This document shows, in pieces, positions 34,527 to 42,977 of a DNA stretch of 64,000 nucleotides. Below the pieces are notes generated by a model. The model saw only the letters and a list, made by a program, of their open reading frames with translations. It made no database searches and was not told the origin of the DNA. The first letter of the stretch is position 1. Each line of letters begins with the position of its first letter. Origin of the DNA: a virus; the IMG/VR virus record IMGVR_UViG_3300043425_001634, positions 27,508-91,507 of that record; one strand, written 5' to 3'. The translations under genes were made by a program, and so were the position numbers.

Positions 34527-35738
34527 ATGGATCCTATTGCCACAGAAAAAATACTGAATAGCGCTTTTAATCAAATAAATAAATTAAAATTTCTCGAAGA
34601 AAACCCATCGATGGCTTGCATCATAACCGATTCGCATAACAATATACTTTGGGCAAATACCGCTTTTCTTAATTTTGTTAAGTTTTCAATAGAAGAACTT
34701 TTGGACAAGCCTTTTGATTCTTTAAGAACAAGGGGCTCTGACTTTGTTGAACATAAATTAAAAGAAACTTTAAAGACAGATTATACTGCAAGTTTAGGCT
34801 TAACATTACGGACAAAAACAGACAGAGAATTTACGGTATTTGCCACAATTGTTCCTCTCAATTCTGACAATAATCGATACTTTCTGTATGTTTTTAGTTT
34901 TTATAGCGACAGAGTTAAAAATTTACTCAATTCGATGCATGAAAGTTTCAAGCAGTTAACCGGCAGTCCTTGCGTTGTTTTCATAACTTTGTCATCTTTT
35001 TACCCGTACACTGTGGAACTAATTACCAATAATTGCTTTTTGGAATTAGGGCAAGACTACCAACTAATTCAAAGCAAATCGATTCTAGAGTTCACCGAAA
35101 GTCAGGATAAAAATATACTGATTGAATCTTTTGAATCTTTAATCTTAGGACACAGTAAACTAGAAACATTAACTATTGGGTGGTACTATTCAGCAGGGAA
35201 CAAGAAAGTGCTCGATTTACTTATTCAGTTAGACGAAGAAGATAAAAAACATTTCTATGTGTTGGCCGCGCCTTCAACGAATGATTATGCGAGAGAGGAA
35301 CAGGCTCTATCCGAACTAAAAGAAATAAGCTATTTACCCCAGTCGGCACTAAGTAAAATCGAGATCATTGAAGAATGCTTAAATCATCAAAGAAAAGTGG
35401 AAGAATTTCAGGATAGACAGGCAAGATATCTTCAAGATTCTTTGGATCAACTAAGACAAGAATTAGATGACACTAAAGATCATTTGTCTGGCATATATCT
35501 CGATGTAATCGCCGTGATAGAAGATTGGAAATCAAGAAATAAGCGTCAAGAAAAAAGAATAGAAAAAATCAAGGATTTTTTGATAAAAATCCTTGAATCT
35601 CCTACTAATATTGTTGCAATAGTTACTCTTCTCACTATTTTGTTTGTCGAGGGATTACTGTTTTTTGCTCCAGAAGGTTCACGGCTTAAAAACGCACAAA
35701 AAGAAATGACAGATTTTTTAGAGAAAATTCTAAAGTGA
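34527..35738 (+). CDS. membrane-anchored PAS-domain protein
   Basis: The ATG at 34527 has TAGGTG upstream. About 403 residues. Residues 25-120 are a PAS domain (PSMACIITDSHNNILWANTAF, then GFKS-like VKFSIEELLDKPF); 130-260 resemble a second PAS (VELITNNCFLELGQDYQLI). Residues 270-345 form coiled coil, 358-380 one membrane helix (PTNIVAIVTLLTILFVEGLL), then a 24-residue tail. There is no kinase, GGDEF or methyl-acceptor domain. A sensor or scaffold with cytosolic PAS and C-terminal anchor is inferred. Adjacent to a convergent membrane-protein cluster. Confidence 0.75.
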   Translation: MDPIATEKILNSAFNQINKLKFLEENPSMACIITDSHNNILWANTAFLNFVKFSIEELLDKPFDSLRTRGSDFVEHKLKETLKTDYTASLGLTLRTKTDREFTVFATIVPLNSDNNRYFLYVFSFYSDRVKNLLNSMHESFKQLTGSPCVVFITLSSFYPYTVELITNNCFLELGQDYQLIQSKSILEFTESQDKNILIESFESLILGHSKLETLTIGWYYSAGNKKVLDLLIQLDEEDKKHFYVLAAPSTNDYAREEQALSELKEISYLPQSALSKIEIIEECLNHQRKVEEFQDRQARYLQDSLDQLRQELDDTKDHLSGIYLDVIAVIEDWKSRNKRQEKRIEKIKDFLIKILESPTNIVAIVTLLTILFVEGLLFFAPEGSRLKNAQKEMTDFLEKILK

Positions 35739-35903
35739 ATTTTTACCTTGTTTTGCTGGATATCTGTTTCCGTAGGTGCCACCGGGTAGCTCTATAATAT
35801 CTGGCACGGTAATAGCATTGCCGTGAGAACCTAAGCTTAAACCTCCGCCATTCAAAAAGAATAAGATCGAAGCAAGTAAACCTAGCAAACTAAGTAATTT
35901 CAT
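35730..35903 (-). CDS. small secreted or membrane peptide
   Basis: 57 residues. Starts MKLLSLLGLLASILFFLNGG, a signal peptide or membrane helix, followed by a hydrophilic GSHGNAITVPDIIELPGGTY segment. The ATG lies inside the end of the preceding gene (14-base overlap), and the stop overlaps the convergent PAS gene. Last gene of the membrane module. Confidence 0.5.
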   Translation of the reverse strand: MKLLSLLGLLASILFFLNGGGLSLGSHGNAITVPDIIELPGGTYGNRYPAKQGKNSL

Positions 35904-36129
35904 ATATCAATGCCTCAATCAATCTTATACTATCCTCGGCCCCTCTTTTGGCGCTTTTGCTGTCTAATGCAATCTTAAATACTTTTGATCCATAAATAGC
36001 TGCTATGTCGCTATTTTGTGCATAAAATTCAATCCTATGCCACCAACCGTCAGGATGAATATATTTGTAGTTAGATGGCTGATCGAATGTTTCCTTGAAT
36101 CCAATCTTTTTTAGTATTTTTTCTTCCAT
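35890..36129 (-). CDS. hypothetical protein in membrane module
   Basis: Start ATG at 36129 with AGGTGG three bases upstream (the longer frame to 36174 lacks this). 79 residues: EEKILKKIGFKETFDQPSNY, HPDGWWHRIEFYAQN, then a helical tail. No family recognised. Confidence 0.65.
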   Translation of the reverse strand: MEEKILKKIGFKETFDQPSNYKYIHPDGWWHRIEFYAQNSDIAAIYGSKVFKIALDSKSAKRGAEDSIRLIEALIYEIT

Positions 36130-36139
36130 GAACCACCTT

Positions 36140-37402
36140 TTATTCGTATGTTTTTTTTCTTTCCTGGTAAACATTAAGCAATTTTTTTAAAGACAATTGC
36201 CTTTGCCCGTAATTATTGTGAGGAAAACTTGCCCATGTTGACCCGGATTTTTGAATAGCAAGAGCAATATTTCCTTTTTCGATTAAAGGTAAGATGCCCT
36301 TGGCTTTTAGTAGTGCGATCGCCGCTCTATCTTGAGATTCTGACGTGAAATCTGGTTGAGCGTACTCGTTCCAGGTTGTCGTCAGGAATTGATAGCGTCC
36401 CGCTGCACTGCTACAAAGATCCCTTCCGTTGTATTTTCGGCAAATTACCCGGTCGGGGTGTTTGTCGAAATTTGTAATTTGTTCGTACCCGTAAGTTATT
36501 TCGTACCCATCAGGTCGCAGAGTTCCCTCTGCATAGGCGATCGTGTCCAGGAAAGCTGCAATATTGGGGCTTAATCCTTTAAGAGCAACTTTTGTGCCGT
36601 CATATTTTGCAGATGATTGTTGTCCAGGCGTAGCAGAAAATGGTTTCAGAGAAAATTGAATTAACTTCCTTGAAGGATCTCTTGATTCCCAATCCCCATT
36701 TACGAGAATTTGTGACTCGATATGCAGATGTGGGCCAGTTGAGCCGCCTGTATTGCCTGTCTCTGCAATTTTTTGTCCAACCTTGTAATTACCAGTATTA
36801 CAATTATTCAAGTGAAAATGCCTTACTCTATATTTACCTCTATCAAAAGTGAAAACTGAGTATATTCCAGCCAAACCGGGCTGATTAAAACACTCGTTTT
36901 TCCCATCGGCTACGGCATAAATTGGAGTTCCAATTGGAGTTGCAAGGTCAGAACCGTTGTGAAATTTTTGCGCCTTTGTGATTGGATGAATTCGCCAACC
37001 TCTAGGGCTTGTTACTTCGTATCCTGCCACATAACTACCTTTTGGCGGTTGTTCTCCGTTGATATTTAAGTGGCTTAAAGATTGCTTGTTTTTCTGTTTC
37101 GTTTTTTTTGTTTTGTCGCCAATAATGTCAAAAAAAACTCGAAACTCAAATTCCCTAATATCTTTAAGCACATCTTCAACTGCTTCGATTTTTTCTATAA
37201 TTGGTTTAATTTTTTGTCGATGAAAGTTATATCCATTATAACCAACCAATCCGATCAATCCAACTACTATCAGCGTCTTAATAGAAAGTTTTTTCTTTTT
37301 GGCAGCAGAAACAGGGGAAAATTGCTGTATTTGTTCGTTTTGGGTATAACGATTTTTTTTAGCGTCTTCCCCCGCTTTCAACTTAAATTCGATCTCCATC
37401 AT
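36140..37402 (-). CDS. membrane-anchored M23 peptidase plus muramidase
   Basis: 420 residues with an AGGAG ribosome-binding site before the ATG pair. Residues 41-60 are a membrane helix (type II orientation). Residues 130-245 form an M23/LytM domain with His148 and Asp152 (FHNGSDLATP) and His225/His227 (GPHLHIE). Residues 283-400 form a lysozyme-like domain with likely catalytic Glu292 (IAYAEGT) and AAGRYQFL at 334-341. It should cut both peptide and glycan parts of peptidoglycan from the periplasm. Such two-headed enzymes clear the wall for conjugation or virion passage. Best placed with the ATPase at 38017. Confidence 0.85.
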   Translation of the reverse strand: MMEIEFKLKAGEDAKKNRYTQNEQIQQFSPVSAAKKKKLSIKTLIVVGLIGLVGYNGYNFHRQKIKPIIEKIEAVEDVLKDIREFEFRVFFDIIGDKTKKTKQKNKQSLSHLNINGEQPPKGSYVAGYEVTSPRGWRIHPITKAQKFHNGSDLATPIGTPIYAVADGKNECFNQPGLAGIYSVFTFDRGKYRVRHFHLNNCNTGNYKVGQKIAETGNTGGSTGPHLHIESQILVNGDWESRDPSRKLIQFSLKPFSATPGQQSSAKYDGTKVALKGLSPNIAAFLDTIAYAEGTLRPDGYEITYGYEQITNFDKHPDRVICRKYNGRDLCSSAAGRYQFLTTTWNEYAQPDFTSESQDRAAIALLKAKGILPLIEKGNIALAIQKSGSTWASFPHNNYGQRQLSLKKLLNVYQERKKTYE

Positions 37403-37417
37403 TATTATCTCCTGATA

Positions 37418-37726
37418 CTATCTCCTGGGGCGGGGGATTTCTTTGATCGGTTTAACCTCTTGAATTGTTTCCACCTTGACCCGATCAAGCCCTATTCCGT
37501 AACCATCACGAAATATCATTAGGGAACAACCATTCAGTATGAATAATAATCCGCCAATCATTAATCCGTATCTTCCTAGAAGCTTTCCAAAGTTAAAATA
37601 AACCTGAGTATGCTCTTGTCCGGCTCTGTCTAGCTTCACCGAAAGCTTTCCTCCAGGTGCAGATTGTTGAGGCATTGGGTATGTCGGATAAAATGGAGCG
37701 TCTCTTTCTTCTGTTGGTCTAGCCAT
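37418..37726 (-). CDS. small membrane protein
   Basis: 102 residues, Pro-rich start (ERDAPFYPTYPMPQQ), one membrane helix near 52-72 (GLMIGGLLFILNGCSLMIF), basic Pro/Lys/Arg C-terminus (PIKEIPRPRR). GGAG ribosome-binding site. No family recognised; part of the membrane module. Confidence 0.65.
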   Translation of the reverse strand: MARPTEERDAPFYPTYPMPQQSAPGGKLSVKLDRAGQEHTQVYFNFGKLLGRYGLMIGGLLFILNGCSLMIFRDGYGIGLDRVKVETIQEVKPIKEIPRPRR

Positions 37727-37743
37727 TTATTTTTCTCCTTTAA

Positions 37744-38001
37744 TTATTTTCTGCATTCAGGATGAATGGACCTTTCTTCGGGTGGAATGGAGGGACAATT
37801 GTATTGAGGCTGCGCTTCTTTAATGTCGATAAGTTCAAAATATTGAAATTCATCAATATTTCCTTCTACGCAAGCAATTGTTCTTTCTGTTATTTGATTG
37901 CTAGATATTTTTGACACCATGTACAACAAGTATCCCGACTGTCCTGTGTTGGTAAGGCAAGGTATTGGTGCATAAAGCGAAAGTATTAACATGGGCAGCA
38001 T
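37744..38001 (-). CDS. small exported protein
   Basis: 85 residues with a short hydrophobic start (MLPMLILSLYAPIPC) and three further cysteines, suggesting export and disulfides. AGGAGG five bases before the ATG. No family recognised. Confidence 0.65.
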   Translation of the reverse strand: MLPMLILSLYAPIPCLTNTGQSGYLLYMVSKISSNQITERTIACVEGNIDEFQYFELIDIKEAQPQYNCPSIPPEERSIHPECRK

Positions 38002-38016
38002 TGTGTCCTCCTTTAA

Positions 38017-39345
38017 TCAAGCTATTGGTTCTTGCGACTGCAAAAGCTTATTTAATTCTTGTCTTTTCACAGTTTCTTCCTGGTGATATTTGGAAAAAGG
38101 AATGGATTTGTACCTGGAAAAGTCGTAAGTGGCTTTTTTCGACTGACTTCCATCGGGTAATTGATAAGATGTGATTTTTACGCAATCATTTGATGGCAAA
38201 ATCGTAGGTATTTTTACAAGGCGATTAACGTCTTCTCCATTGTGAGAATAAGTAATCAAACATTCGCCCGCACATCTTAGTCCACCATCAATCTTTTTGT
38301 CCTGTTTGGCTTTAGTTTGAATTCTAGTAAATTGACGATTAAAAACGTCTTTTTTGCCCGCCAAAGCCTTGCCCAACAAACAGGCAACAGTGTTACCGTG
38401 TCCGCCGAAATAAACTCGACAATTCGTTTGTCTTAAGTTTTGAGTAATTACTTTTACTAGCCTCCTTGAGACTACCTCTAGTTCAGGGTTGTCGCCCCAA
38501 GAGGTGATTTCGTCGCATATCAGAATAACTGTAGGCAAGTCTTCCGGAAAATAAGCTTGTCCATTGGGGTAAAATCTTCTGTACTTTAATCGTTCGTCAC
38601 TCTCATTGCAAAATTTGTTAAGAGCTTGGTTTATGGACAAATAATCGTGATTGATTCCCGCTATTTCAATCCCATTTACCCATCCAGAGTAGGCGAATGG
38701 AGAGACAATCAATACAATATTTCCTTTCTTAAGGTGTTCTTCTGCAAGCCATAGAAGCTTAGAAGTTTTTCCGCCACCTTGCTGACCGTATAGCAAAATA
38801 GCTAATTCGTCGGACCATTTTCTGTAATCCAATGCCGGGTGTTCTAATTCTTCTTCTGCTGAAAAAATCCAATTTTGTGGATCATCAAATGATCGATTTT
38901 CTTCCCAGGGATCCGCATTTAAATTGTCTGGATCGGGATAGTTATACCCAATATTTTCAAAATCAGCACTGGGAGAAATGTATTCAGGGTTCTGTTGCTG
39001 TTCCTGACTGGAGATTGGGCGATTCACGGGCGGTGCAGCCATACTATGTCGAGCAGAAGCCGATCTCTCCGATCCTTGTTTGACCAACCCATCTACTCCA
39101 ACCCATCCCAAGCCTACTGAAGCAATTCCAGTTACTCCAGCAATGAATTGCAGTAAGCTTTTGTTTGGATTGAGGACATATTTTATTGTTGGCTGATTTA
39201 ATACATTATCAGCGATCGATGGGATAGCCATCAAAGAGTTCGCCTTATTTAATAATGCAAACATTACCACAATCAAGGAGAGAGAACTTGATAGCAGCAA
39301 CAAGCTAATTGTCTTCGTTGACAACGGAGCCGTCCGGACTAACAT
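38017..39345 (-). CDS. membrane-tethered P-loop ATPase
   Basis: 442 residues. Two membrane helices (about 12-31 and 64-84), a linker, then an ATPase: Walker A GQQGGGKTS (187-195), Walker B VILICDEITSWGD (about 273-285), and a sensor-like RVYFGGHGNTVACLL. The layout recalls FtsK/VirD4/TraD-type or filamentous-phage pI/Zot-type motors, but no diagnostic FtsK gamma or relaxosome domain is visible. It overlaps the upstream gene by 41 bases. Probably moves DNA or protein across the inner membrane with its neighbours. Confidence 0.75.
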   Translation of the reverse strand: MLVRTAPLSTKTISLLLLSSSLSLIVVMFALLNKANSLMAIPSIADNVLNQPTIKYVLNPNKSLLQFIAGVTGIASVGLGWVGVDGLVKQGSERSASARHSMAAPPVNRPISSQEQQQNPEYISPSADFENIGYNYPDPDNLNADPWEENRSFDDPQNWIFSAEEELEHPALDYRKWSDELAILLYGQQGGGKTSKLLWLAEEHLKKGNIVLIVSPFAYSGWVNGIEIAGINHDYLSINQALNKFCNESDERLKYRRFYPNGQAYFPEDLPTVILICDEITSWGDNPELEVVSRRLVKVITQNLRQTNCRVYFGGHGNTVACLLGKALAGKKDVFNRQFTRIQTKAKQDKKIDGGLRCAGECLITYSHNGEDVNRLVKIPTILPSNDCVKITSYQLPDGSQSKKATYDFSRYKSIPFSKYHQEETVKRQELNKLLQSQEPIA

Positions 39346-40096
39346 ACATCATTGCCTCCTGTTTTATTTGCTGTTTTAAGTCGTGCAATTGCGCCGTTGT
39401 TTCCTCTTTACCCAGTTCAGCTTGTACAACTAGATTAGAGTCGGCAAAATTATTTATATTCTGGATTAACTTTTGCGTCTCGATAGCCGTTTCTTGCTCG
39501 ACTACTTGCCCGATCTGAGCCTGCGATACCAGCGCTTCTGTATATGACAAAGCAATGATTTGCAGCATAGATTCTGGTAGTACAAGAGATTTTTGCTTGT
39601 TTTCCTCTGTGGAAAAATAACTAACAACGATGCCCTTTTCCCCACCTTTCTTGGTAGTAATATCGTCCACTTCTGCTGCTAAAGCTAATTGAGTAGCGTT
39701 GGTTAGCAGTGATCGCATAAGCGCGGTTTGGACATCTTGACGATAGTTTGGGTGAGAAGGATCTTTGATTTGTTCCTCCACCTTTTCTCGGATTTCAATT
39801 CCCGCGTTTACGGTCGCCAACTGTTCCAGACCCCCGCCTTCAGTTGTGACAGGGCTTAAATTTGTTGTATTTAGCGATTCCAGGATCTCTCGATACTTAG
39901 CGGCCATTTCTTCCCTGGCTTGTTCGACAGCGGCTTCTTGCGGATCTGTTTCCGTTATTGGCAAGGATGGCGGCGGCTGCATTTGAGAGGCAAACCCTAT
40001 TGCCGCCAATCCCGCGAATCCTGCTTTCCACCACCATTCAGTTTCTTTGGTGAATGCCAAAGATAAAGGGTTTTCGGTAATTATTACAGCAGCCAT
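39305..40096 (-). CDS. membrane-anchored helical protein
   Basis: 263 residues. A hydrophobic segment at 27-41 (AGFAGLAAIGFASQ), then a long helical Gln/Glu-rich region with probable coiled coil (PQEAAVEQAREEMAAKYREI). AGAGGAA ribosome-binding site. Function unknown; expected to be a structural partner of the ATPase. Confidence 0.65.
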   Translation of the reverse strand: MAAVIITENPLSLAFTKETEWWWKAGFAGLAAIGFASQMQPPPSLPITETDPQEAAVEQAREEMAAKYREILESLNTTNLSPVTTEGGGLEQLATVNAGIEIREKVEEQIKDPSHPNYRQDVQTALMRSLLTNATQLALAAEVDDITTKKGGEKGIVVSYFSTEENKQKSLVLPESMLQIIALSYTEALVSQAQIGQVVEQETAIETQKLIQNINNFADSNLVVQAELGKEETTAQLHDLKQQIKQEAMMYVSPDGSVVNEDN

Positions 40097-40107
40097 ATTT
40101 TCCTCTC

Positions 40108-40350
40108 TTAAAATAAGTATGGATAAACAATTTCTGCTTCTACGGTTTGTTCCGACTCATAAGGATAAGTCCGGAACTTAGCCCGAATCTCACCTAAAAA
40201 GAAAAAGCCAAAGCTATTCACGACAGCGGCTATTTCAAAAAAGGATAGCCAAGGAATTAAAGATTTTAATCCCAGTGAAATGAATGTGAGCAAGCATAAA
40301 TCAATTGCTCGGTCTATGTTAGGATAGGTCAGTTTTTTTAAGAGTTTCAT
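40108..40350 (-). CDS. small membrane protein
   Basis: 80 residues from the ATG at 40350 (MKLLKKLTYPNIDRA). Two hydrophobic stretches (LCLLTFISLGLKSLIPWL and FFEIAAVVNSFGFFFLG) and an acidic tail. No family recognised. Confidence 0.6.
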   Translation of the reverse strand: MKLLKKLTYPNIDRAIDLCLLTFISLGLKSLIPWLSFFEIAAVVNSFGFFFLGEIRAKFRTYPYESEQTVEAEIVYPYLF

Positions 40351-40492
40351 TGGTGACAAACGCTCCTGAAGACAGTAAAGATAATGCTACTGGGAGTAGT
40401 GATTTAATCGAATTATTATTAATGTTTTGAGTCACTACTCCCAGCATTGCGGCAAAAGCAGAGATAATAGACAGTTGAATCAATTTATTCAC
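40319..40492 (-). CDS. 57-residue membrane peptide
   Basis: A GTG at 40492 opens MNKLIQLSIISAFAAMLGVV, with a second hydrophobic run SLLPVALSLLSSGAF, ending at TAA 40319. It overlaps the next gene in another frame by 32 bases. A 13-base inverted repeat (CTGGGAGTAGTGA and its complement) lies within. Small inner-membrane or coat-like peptide; the role is inferred only from context. Confidence 0.4.
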   Translation of the reverse strand: MNKLIQLSIISAFAAMLGVVTQNINNNSIKSLLPVALSLLSSGAFVTNETLKKTDLS

Positions 40493-40512
40493 TGTGTATC
40501 GCTTGCTTACTA

Positions 40513-41055
40513 TTAAAATAGTGTTGATTGTGGCAGCGATTTCGTCGCTAAGTTCTCCTGACCTTGAAGTAAGTGTTCGGTCGATTGTGTTTGGATTGGC
40601 ATCAGTTGACTCAACTTGGTGCTGAAGAACTTGTCCGTTCGCGACTTGGATTGATTGCTGAACTCCCCCATTGTTCTGGCCCAGACTTCGGTGGCAGTGA
40701 TTTGTGCTGCCACTGCTTGTATTTGCCCAAGGCGTGTGCCGAAATTTACTCCTTCTTGCACTGCGGCTTGAAGACTTCTTTCATAAAGCTGATCTGATAA
40801 GACTTTATTTTGTGCAGCAACTTGCTGTAGCTCCTCAAACGGATCTGCCGTTGCCTGTCCGATTTGATGGGACTTTTGGTGCTGAGATTGCTGGGATTGT
40901 TCCTGATGAGATTTTCTTGCATCAATCAATCCTTGAGCGATATCGTTAGGGATTTCCTCGGCATTAGGATCAATCCCAGAAAGTTGAGAGAGAATTTGAG
41001 TTAGAACTCGATCTGATTGCAGTCCTAGATTTTGCAGTAGTTCTTTTCTTTTCAT
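40513..41055 (-). CDS. Gln-rich helical hypothetical protein
   Basis: Start ATG at 41055 (MKRKELLQNLGLQ) after AGGAG. About 180 residues; Gln/His-rich middle (HQEQSQQSQHQKSHQIGQ), then helical AAVQEGVNFGTRLGQIQAVAAQI. No known domain. The first 86 bases overlap the upstream gene. Confidence 0.6.
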   Translation of the reverse strand: MKRKELLQNLGLQSDRVLTQILSQLSGIDPNAEEIPNDIAQGLIDARKSHQEQSQQSQHQKSHQIGQATADPFEELQQVAAQNKVLSDQLYERSLQAAVQEGVNFGTRLGQIQAVAAQITATEVWARTMGEFSNQSKSRTDKFFSTKLSQLMPIQTQSTEHLLQGQENLATKSLPQSTLF

Positions 41056-41650
41056 TACCCTTGATCTCCTGTAGATAATCAAATTCGTTGATGATTTGTG
41101 ATTCGGTGTATCGGAGAACTCCGACATTTTTTAATATGTCTTCTTCGCTGGGCAGTTTCCTGTCTTTGTCACATTTAAACATTTCCCAGGAAAATGCTGG
41201 CTTGCTCAATAAAATTGATGTTTTTAACTTTTTGTGATTGATTTTATTGGTTCCAGGAAACCGAAAATATCTTCCTAAACATAGGGTTAAAAACCAAGCC
41301 AAATATCCGTCATCGTCCCAAGTATCTATTCTTTGATCTGCATAGATTAAAGAAACTTGTTTTAAGGATAGAACAATCGGGAAGTAATCATCGATTATTC
41401 GAGCAATCGCCCGAAAGTCTGTTTGATAAATTTTCGTTAACTGGCTTTTTGTTGGGACCGCCTCTTTTGTCGGAACCTGAATAAAGCCATCGCAAAAATC
41501 TACATAGCTAATATTTGAGTTCAATGTGCAATTTTTTATTTCCTCTTGCGCTTTACACAAACAACCATATTTCACGCACCAAAGGAATCGCAAGGGTTTT
41601 TCTACAAATGTCAAAAAATTTTGGTCGTAACGGGGATTAAGATTGCTCAA
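40970..41650 (-). CDS. hypothetical protein, first gene of the membrane module
   Basis: 226 residues from a TTG at 41650 (SNLNPRYDQNFLTFVEKPL). Cysteines in WCVKYGCLCK; acidic WDDDGYLAWFLTL; Ser/Arg-rich C-terminus. No family recognised. The perfect palindrome at 41673-41694 lies just upstream. Confidence 0.6.
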   Translation of the reverse strand: MSNLNPRYDQNFLTFVEKPLRFLWCVKYGCLCKAQEEIKNCTLNSNISYVDFCDGFIQVPTKEAVPTKSQLTKIYQTDFRAIARIIDDYFPIVLSLKQVSLIYADQRIDTWDDDGYLAWFLTLCLGRYFRFPGTNKINHKKLKTSILLSKPAFSWEMFKCDKDRKLPSEEDILKNVGVLRYTESQIINEFDYLQEIKGNEKKRTTAKSRTAIRSSSNSNSLSTFWD

Positions 41651-41672
41651 AGTATTGAAACTTCATAAAACC

Positions 41673-41694
41673 CATTTAGACAAATGTCTAAATG
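41673..41694. promoter_or_regulatory. operator-like palindrome upstream of the membrane module
   Basis: CATTTAGACA-AA-TGTCTAAATG: perfect 10-base arms with a 2-base spacer, 23 bases before the first gene of the 35.7-41.7 kb module. A strong candidate repressor site. Confidence 0.55.
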
Positions 41695-41723
41695 CCCTTG
41701 ATCTTTTGGTTTGATTGGCTAAA

Positions 41724-41771
41724 ATAAAAAAAGAGTCCCCGGCTAGGAAATTGGGACCCAAGCCGGGGACT
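41724..41771 (-). terminator. minus-strand terminator or attenuator
   Basis: Perfect 11-base arms (41734-41744 and 41761-41771), followed on the minus strand by a T-run (41724-41732). It precedes the membrane module and so may act as a leader attenuator. Confidence 0.6.
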
Positions 41772-41795
41772 AGACCTATTACAGTCTTGATCGCC

Positions 41796-42299
41796 ATGAT
41801 AACACAAAGATCGCATCTGGATATCTGGATGAAAAAAATATTCACTTTTGAATCTCAATTTCAGAACAGGGTCGTTGACCTTATGAGGGGCTACTGGCAA
41901 AGAGATAGTCGAGGGTTGCGTAAGGCCCTCAAGTCATCCGCTACGCTGCCACCTTGGTACAAAACCCTAAGCAAAAAAGTCTTGCCACCTTCTGAATTTA
42001 CTTTGCAGCAATTTATCGCTTGCTGGCCAGAGGATGGATGGAGCGAGGAAAATACCCAAAACAATCTAAGGATTTTGGCTGAATTGCTAGAATTAAAAGA
42101 GAGAGATGGTACTCCAAAAGATATTAAAACAGTGGTTGGCTCTTTGCAGCAAGACCTTAATCGCAATGGCAAGACTTTTGAGAATTGGCAAATTCCCTAT
42201 GAGAGGTTGTGTATATTGTGGGGAATCCACCGCGAACGAATTCTTCAAAAGTGGAGAGATGAAGAGGTCATCAACAAATTTGACGGACGAGTGGCTTAA
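41796..42299 (+). CDS. hypothetical protein
   Basis: Start uncertain; the ATG at 41796 (MITQRSHLDIWMKKIF) is used, with 41715 and 41883 as alternatives. About 167 residues, helical, with WPEDGWSEENTQNNLRILAELL and a C-terminal WGIHRERILQKWRDEEV. No family recognised. Its stop is one base before the next ATG. Confidence 0.5.
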   Translation: MITQRSHLDIWMKKIFTFESQFQNRVVDLMRGYWQRDSRGLRKALKSSATLPPWYKTLSKKVLPPSEFTLQQFIACWPEDGWSEENTQNNLRILAELLELKERDGTPKDIKTVVGSLQQDLNRNGKTFENWQIPYERLCILWGIHRERILQKWRDEEVINKFDGRVA

Positions 42300-42300
42300 G

Positions 42301-42767
42301 ATGAATCTAAGAACTAAAGAAATCAACGATATTTTTGAATTGATCAATACTGGCAACAATGTTTCTCTTATTGGAGCAAGCGGACATGGCAAAACATGGC
42401 TTCTTCGTCAAATCCATCAACTAGCAATCACTGGACTGATACTAGAACAAAGAACACCAATTTATTTGACCCTTCAAGCTGTTGAGAACGATCAAGAATT
42501 CTTTTCTTATTTGTGTAAGGATATCAACTGTTTCGACAACTACGGACAAAGCGTTTGTTGCTCTTAATAGATGAAGTTGATAAATTTTTGGAGGGCAATT
42601 TTTCAACAGAAATAGAAGACAAGCTTCGCTGCTTATCCGAAGAGCAAAACGCTCCAATTAAATTGATTTTAGCGTCAAGAAATTCTTTGGATTTGGTATT
42701 TGCACAAAGACAGGTTTCACCTCTTGTTAATATTTGTTTTCAGGTTGCCATTTCTCATTGGAGGTAA
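42301..42767 (+). CDS. AAA-type ATPase, frameshifted
   Basis: Frame 1 from the ATG at 42301 carries a Walker A, SLIGASGHGKTWLLRQI, and ends at 42567. The neighbouring frame continues with RLLLLIDEVDKFL (Walker B) and LILASRNSLDLVF (sensor 1) to 42767. A base is missing near 42520-42535. The whole is only about 155 residues, so a C-terminal lid is also absent or in another frame. Probably a decaying or miscalled STAND/ORC-type ATPase gene. Confidence 0.6.
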
Positions 42768-42770
42768 AAG

Positions 42771-42968
42771 ATGTTGAACTTTGTCAAAATTAAGTCAGAA
42801 AATGGTAAAATCAAAAACATTGAACAGATCGGTATTGATCAATTCAGATTGACTTACGATAACGGAAGTCAAGAAATGATCAGACACCCTTTTTCTGTTG
42901 GTGTCGAGAAAGGGGTTAACGGATGGTACTGGAGAGTCGATACCCCGTTTATTGTTTATTTTCCTTAA
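42771..42968 (+). CDS. small hypothetical protein
   Basis: 65 residues with an ideal GGAGG ribosome-binding site six bases before the ATG. Beta-rich (IEQIGIDQFRLTYDNGSQEM, GVNGWYWRVDTPFIVYF). No family recognised. Nine bases before nrdJ. Confidence 0.6.
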   Translation: MLNFVKIKSENGKIKNIEQIGIDQFRLTYDNGSQEMIRHPFSVGVEKGVNGWYWRVDTPFIVYFP

Positions 42969-42977
42969 CTTAAAGCC

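Noticed and set aside
41663-41900. Minus-strand ORFs upstream of the membrane module
   Set aside because: They run across the terminator hairpin and palindrome and overlap the plus-strand gene, with no ribosome-binding site.
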